From assembly GCA_947000775.1 (NCBI GenBank), contig CAMQGK010000567.1, forward strand, positions 23,032,001 through 23,096,000: a stretch of 64,000 nucleotides of DNA. The letters run 5' to 3'. The position numbers and the translations under genes were made by a program. Below, one piece after another: positions 60,864-64,000 of this stretch. A model generated the notes under the pieces. It saw only the letters and a program-made list of their open reading frames with translations, was not told the origin of the DNA and did not search any database. How positions within the stretch are numbered: the stretch's first letter is position 1; each line of letters opens with the position of its first letter. Source of the DNA: Pterois miles. Taxonomy: Eukaryota > Chordata > Actinopteri > Perciformes > Scorpaenidae.

Positions 60864-62675
60864 TTCCAAAGAGGCCCTGTGTGATCACCTGGCGTTGGCG
60901 AAACAAATCTAATATTTACTGGAAGCGGTGACCTCTGCGACTTCTGCTTTCAACATACAAAACATAAGAGAGGAGGACAATGGAGTCAGTCATATCTCCA
61001 GTGTGTGCTCTTTGAGAGTGATTAAGACTGGAGGACATTCATTACTGGCCCAGCTCAGACAGAGAGGGGCTTCAGAGCAAAGCTCTTGTGTTGGGACTGT
61101 TTGGATGTCCTATCCCCTTGTATCTCTTTGACTACCTCCAACACAAGGCTCCATTCACCCAGACTGGGGAACAAATGTTTCCTTATGTGGCTCTGAGTGC
61201 ACCGAGCTCCAGCAACGGGACAGAGAGCGAGAGCCTATGAGACAGAGACGGTTACAATAATGCAGGCCATACTGTTGCTATTTAACTACTCATCATGTAG
61301 TATGATGCGGGCTGCTTTATTAGGTGGTGGTGAGGGGCTGGAACGTCATGGAAACCAAGGGGTGGATGAGAAATGACAAGTATTTCCCAATAACAGCACG
61401 CTCTTTCCCTGGCATGGCTCACCAGCCCGCCACACTTGGTTTCCCCTCCTTATTTTCCCACTCTCCCACCTTTCATGGGTGTTGTTATTTCTATATCCGC
61501 CTGGGAATTAATTCGGTAAATATCAGCCAGGAAACCTGGGGTTGGATTCCATGTTGGCAGCTCATGTAATTCCATGTACGGCCAAATACGTCGACATCCG
61601 TCAGGCTGTTGGCCTCTCCGTGGGAACGGGCAAAGTGAAGCCGAACGGGGTTCACGGCAAGGTTTCAGAGTGACGTGGGGGGTGACGATTACTCATGTGA
61701 AAAAAAAAAATGGCTTGTGCCTGCTCTATATAATAAGACATAATGCGGCGTGTACCTCTTTTCTATAGAATCACCCAGGATAAAGAGCTAATCCTCTTGT
61801 GCTATGAGACTGATAGGGTTGGACTACTTCCAGCACCTCAGGGAGTCAGATCTGTGGAAGGGAGGCACTTTCAAAGGGAGCCATGTAATCAATGAACCCC
61901 CCACCACCACCTATGTTATTCTTAACATTGTAATGTAAAGATTTTGGTAAAATCACTTCCTTTATTCTCGTCATCTCTCTTTACGCCTCACTCCCTCTCG
62001 CCCTGCATTAAGATGTCAAACTGTAACAGGGGTTCTGATGTTTACTCAAACATGTTTTCCCACTCAAGGAGAAATTAAATGAACTTTTGGCCCTGGACTG
62101 GCTGTGCAGTACCACTGACATGTTGTGCATGACTCATTCCTTCTTCCTCCCTAACACACACTCGTTGTGCATGGGCAAAGGGGGAATTTCTTTGGACAAA
62201 CACACCCTTCCTTCCTGGAGCCTTACCATAGTGTGACCATGAGAACCTGCAGGTGCCTCGGTTTATGGGGTTTCTGTGTCAAAGAGCGCATGATGTAAAC
62301 ATCAAATGTAAAGAATTATCGACTGAATAGACCTTAACTTCCTGCAGGGAAATAGCATGTAGTGAGCGTGCAGCTGGACAACTTGGCAGAATCAGGTTTA
62401 TTTTGCCAAGTACATGCATACGTGGAATTTGACTCTGGTTTCATGCAGCTCACTCAGTGTACTTACACTGAATAGAAACAACAGCTAGAAACAATAATGT
62501 CTAACAATAAAATAAGATAATCAACATCAAATGTCTATATACAAGTTAAGTGCTCTGGAAGTTGTAAACAATACAAATAGTGCCAAGAAATACGTACTGG
62601 ATGGATAAACACGAACTGGATGATTATGTATAGTATGTACATGTAAAAATGTTCATATATACAATGAGTAAAATT
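60864..62675. other. noncoding, no gene recognised
   Basis: Short frames at 60928-61768 lack support. Confidence 0.5.
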
Positions 62676-63095
62676 TAGACTTTATCACAGGTCATTTCAG
62701 AGACAGAGCGTTCCTATTGGCTGTGCTTCAGCTGGTGGGCGGTGCTTGGTATTTCTTCAGCAGATCTCAACATGGCTGCTGGGTCACAAACTTTCTCATT
62801 TTACAGCTAAACAGCAAATACAAGATGTTTCTGAGAACGTTTGAGGGGAGAAATTATTCCGGATTATTATTATTATGCATTACGCTAACTGAATTTTTTG
62901 ATATTTGATCAGCACTGCCTAGTTTGACCGTTTGATCAGAGTTCACAAGTGACTGGCAGTCACTAGATTGACTAGACGGAAGCTGGACGGCTTGCTTTGA
63001 TGGCTGTTTTCCTCCAGTCAGTGAAATCTTGCAGATGCCATTAGGAGCACCAGAAGCCACAGAGGAACTTTTTTGTCAGGATTTTTTTTCAAATA
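62676..63095. mobile_element. family B element, copy 3, ends decayed
   Basis: 'tcacaggtcatttcagagac', 'agctggtgggcggtgcttgg', 'caacatggctgctgggtcac', 'acaagatgtttctgagaac', 'gcactgcctagtttgaccgt' and 'aggagcaccagaagccacag' match copies at 40005 and 42173. Clear TTAA borders were not found. Confidence 0.75.
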
Positions 63096-63295
63096 TGTAT
63101 GTTTCAGTGATATGTATTTGTTATGGGTGTTATTTTTGTAAAGATACTTTTAGGTGGAGAAATTTGGGGTTTTTAGCTCCCATATTCATGTTGGTTTAAG
63201 GTTTTAATTAGGAAAATGTGAAGGGTTCAAATAAGGCATCTACTGTGAGGAATTAAATGAGTATCTGTAGTCAGGTTTAGTGTGTAGATGCTCTG

Positions 63296-63299
<4 letters not shown>
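63096..63299. other. noncoding, nothing recognised
   Basis: No feature seen. Confidence 0.5.

Positions 63300-63340
<41 letters not shown>
63300..63340. repeat. (GT)n microsatellite, 41 nt
   Basis: Uninterrupted GT array. Confidence 0.96.
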
Positions 63341-63341
<1 letters not shown>

Positions 63342-63904
63342 TCTCATTGTGCAGGATCAGTGTGTAGGCAGCTGGGAGTGTGGCAGGGCTATGCGTGACT
63401 AGGAGAAATACACCTGTCTCTGTGCTCAGGTACGGAGGGGGGAGCCGGCACGCAGGGGCCTGCCAGCCGAACAATGCTCCCTATTGTACCTGCGCTCTGA
63501 CTGCAGACGCTCACAGGAGAGGAAGCCCTGAGCCCAGTGTGTGTGCAGCTCGCTCGCTCTCTCTCTCTCACACACAATCACACGACATAGAGTCAAATTA
63601 TTTATAGTACACATATTGCGCTGACCGCAGACGCCCCAGGCTAAATCCCAAAAACTCTGCCTTTTACACGCAAGCTGCCAGTCAGCGCTGACAAGATTTT
63701 CCTTCCAATCAAAGAGGAGAGACAAAGTGCTGGCAAACGGGCAAAGGTTGCGTTTGGTTATAATTGTCTTGAGAACATTTTGCATGCACGTCATTATTTG
63801 GCATGCAACATACAGTATGATAATTCCATATTAAATAGCTGTTGAAACAAATGCAGGGCCCAGTCCACCCTGCTGCAGCCCCTCCATCTCCCTCTTCAAG
63901 ACAG
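63341..63904. other. noncoding, possibly intron upstream of the edge exon
   Basis: A short CT run lies at about 63556-63569. The final 40 nt are pyrimidine-rich. Confidence 0.45.
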
Positions 63905-64000
63905 TGCCCCCCTCCTCCTCCTCCTTCACCACCTTCAGCACAACAATAGCCCCCACTGACATCGACACCTACAGCTCTACCTATGGCTCCAGCAGACCCG
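63905..64000 (+). CDS. candidate 5' part of an exon cut by the window edge
   Basis: A pyrimidine tract (cccctccatctccctcttca) and AGACAG acceptor are followed by sequence open in one frame to the window end: P-P-S-S-S-S-F-T-T-F-S-T-T-I-A-P-T-D-I-D and T-Y-S-S-T-Y-G-S-S-R-P. Third codon positions are mostly C (acc, ttc, agc, gac, atc, tac), a bias typical of vertebrate exons and unlike the AT-rich surroundings. The Ser/Thr-rich content suggests a linker or mucin-like stalk. No family recognised. A CCT-repeat artefact is the alternative. Confidence 0.33.

Overview
The window looks like noncoding DNA from a ray-finned fish nuclear genome, probably a perch-like teleost. The evidence is the density of long (CA)n/(GT)n and (AT)n microsatellites, many 20-30 nt homopolymers, decayed LINE 3' ends, tRNA-like SINE pieces, and several short inverted-repeat DNA transposon families that I recognise from teleost introns. 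Family recognition is from memory and needs RepeatMasker to confirm. No open reading frame in the window is a convincing complete gene. The long ones are translations of CA, TA or other low-complexity repeats.

The best sign of a gene is on the minus strand. Near 58.6 kb there is a nearly complete ZNF143/STAF-type promoter motif, then a GC-richer stretch, then a strong splice donor (CAG|GTAAGA) at 57,980. A minus-strand exon candidate lies at 237-301. It is closed in every frame from its first base but carries an AUG open to its donor, as expected for an exon holding 5'UTR plus a start codon. Together they suggest a first intron of about 57 kb filling most of the window. Long homopolymers of 20 nt or more are all poly(A) on the plus strand (poly(T) in the proposed transcript), which fits minus-strand transcription. 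A second minus candidate is at 8,434-8,524. Plus-strand exon candidates at 15,474-15,577, 41,352-41,394 and the right edge (63,905 onward) compete with this model; not all can be real.

Layout. 0-12 kb: a dispersed repeat (A1), CA arrays at 3.7-4.0 kb, an E-family element with a poly(A)-tailed retroposed insert (5.9-6.9 kb), a foldback element (8.7-9.5 kb) and a frameshifted LINE end on the minus strand (9.6-10 kb). 12-25 kb: a G-rich island (15.6-15.9 kb) and an 813 bp palindromic element (16.3-17.1 kb) in otherwise quiet sequence. 25-38 kb: second A copy, D-family copies broken by a LINE and by a tRNA-like SINE, a CA/telomere-like/CA cluster (29.0-29.5 kb), and an inverted pair of H elements. 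38-52 kb: a TTAA-flanked foldback element (B1), a three-layer nest of elements (42.1-43.1 kb), two hAT-type elements (45.7 and 49.5 kb), and a second E copy abutting a CA array. 52-64 kb: mostly unique sequence, the candidate promoter, a GT-to-AT composite microsatellite, a homeodomain-motif-rich candidate conserved element (60.4 kb), a hairpin around (AT)n, and a third B copy.

I found no new multi-gene system. The most distinctive content is a set of non-autonomous foldback elements, their nesting, and the possible very long first intron.
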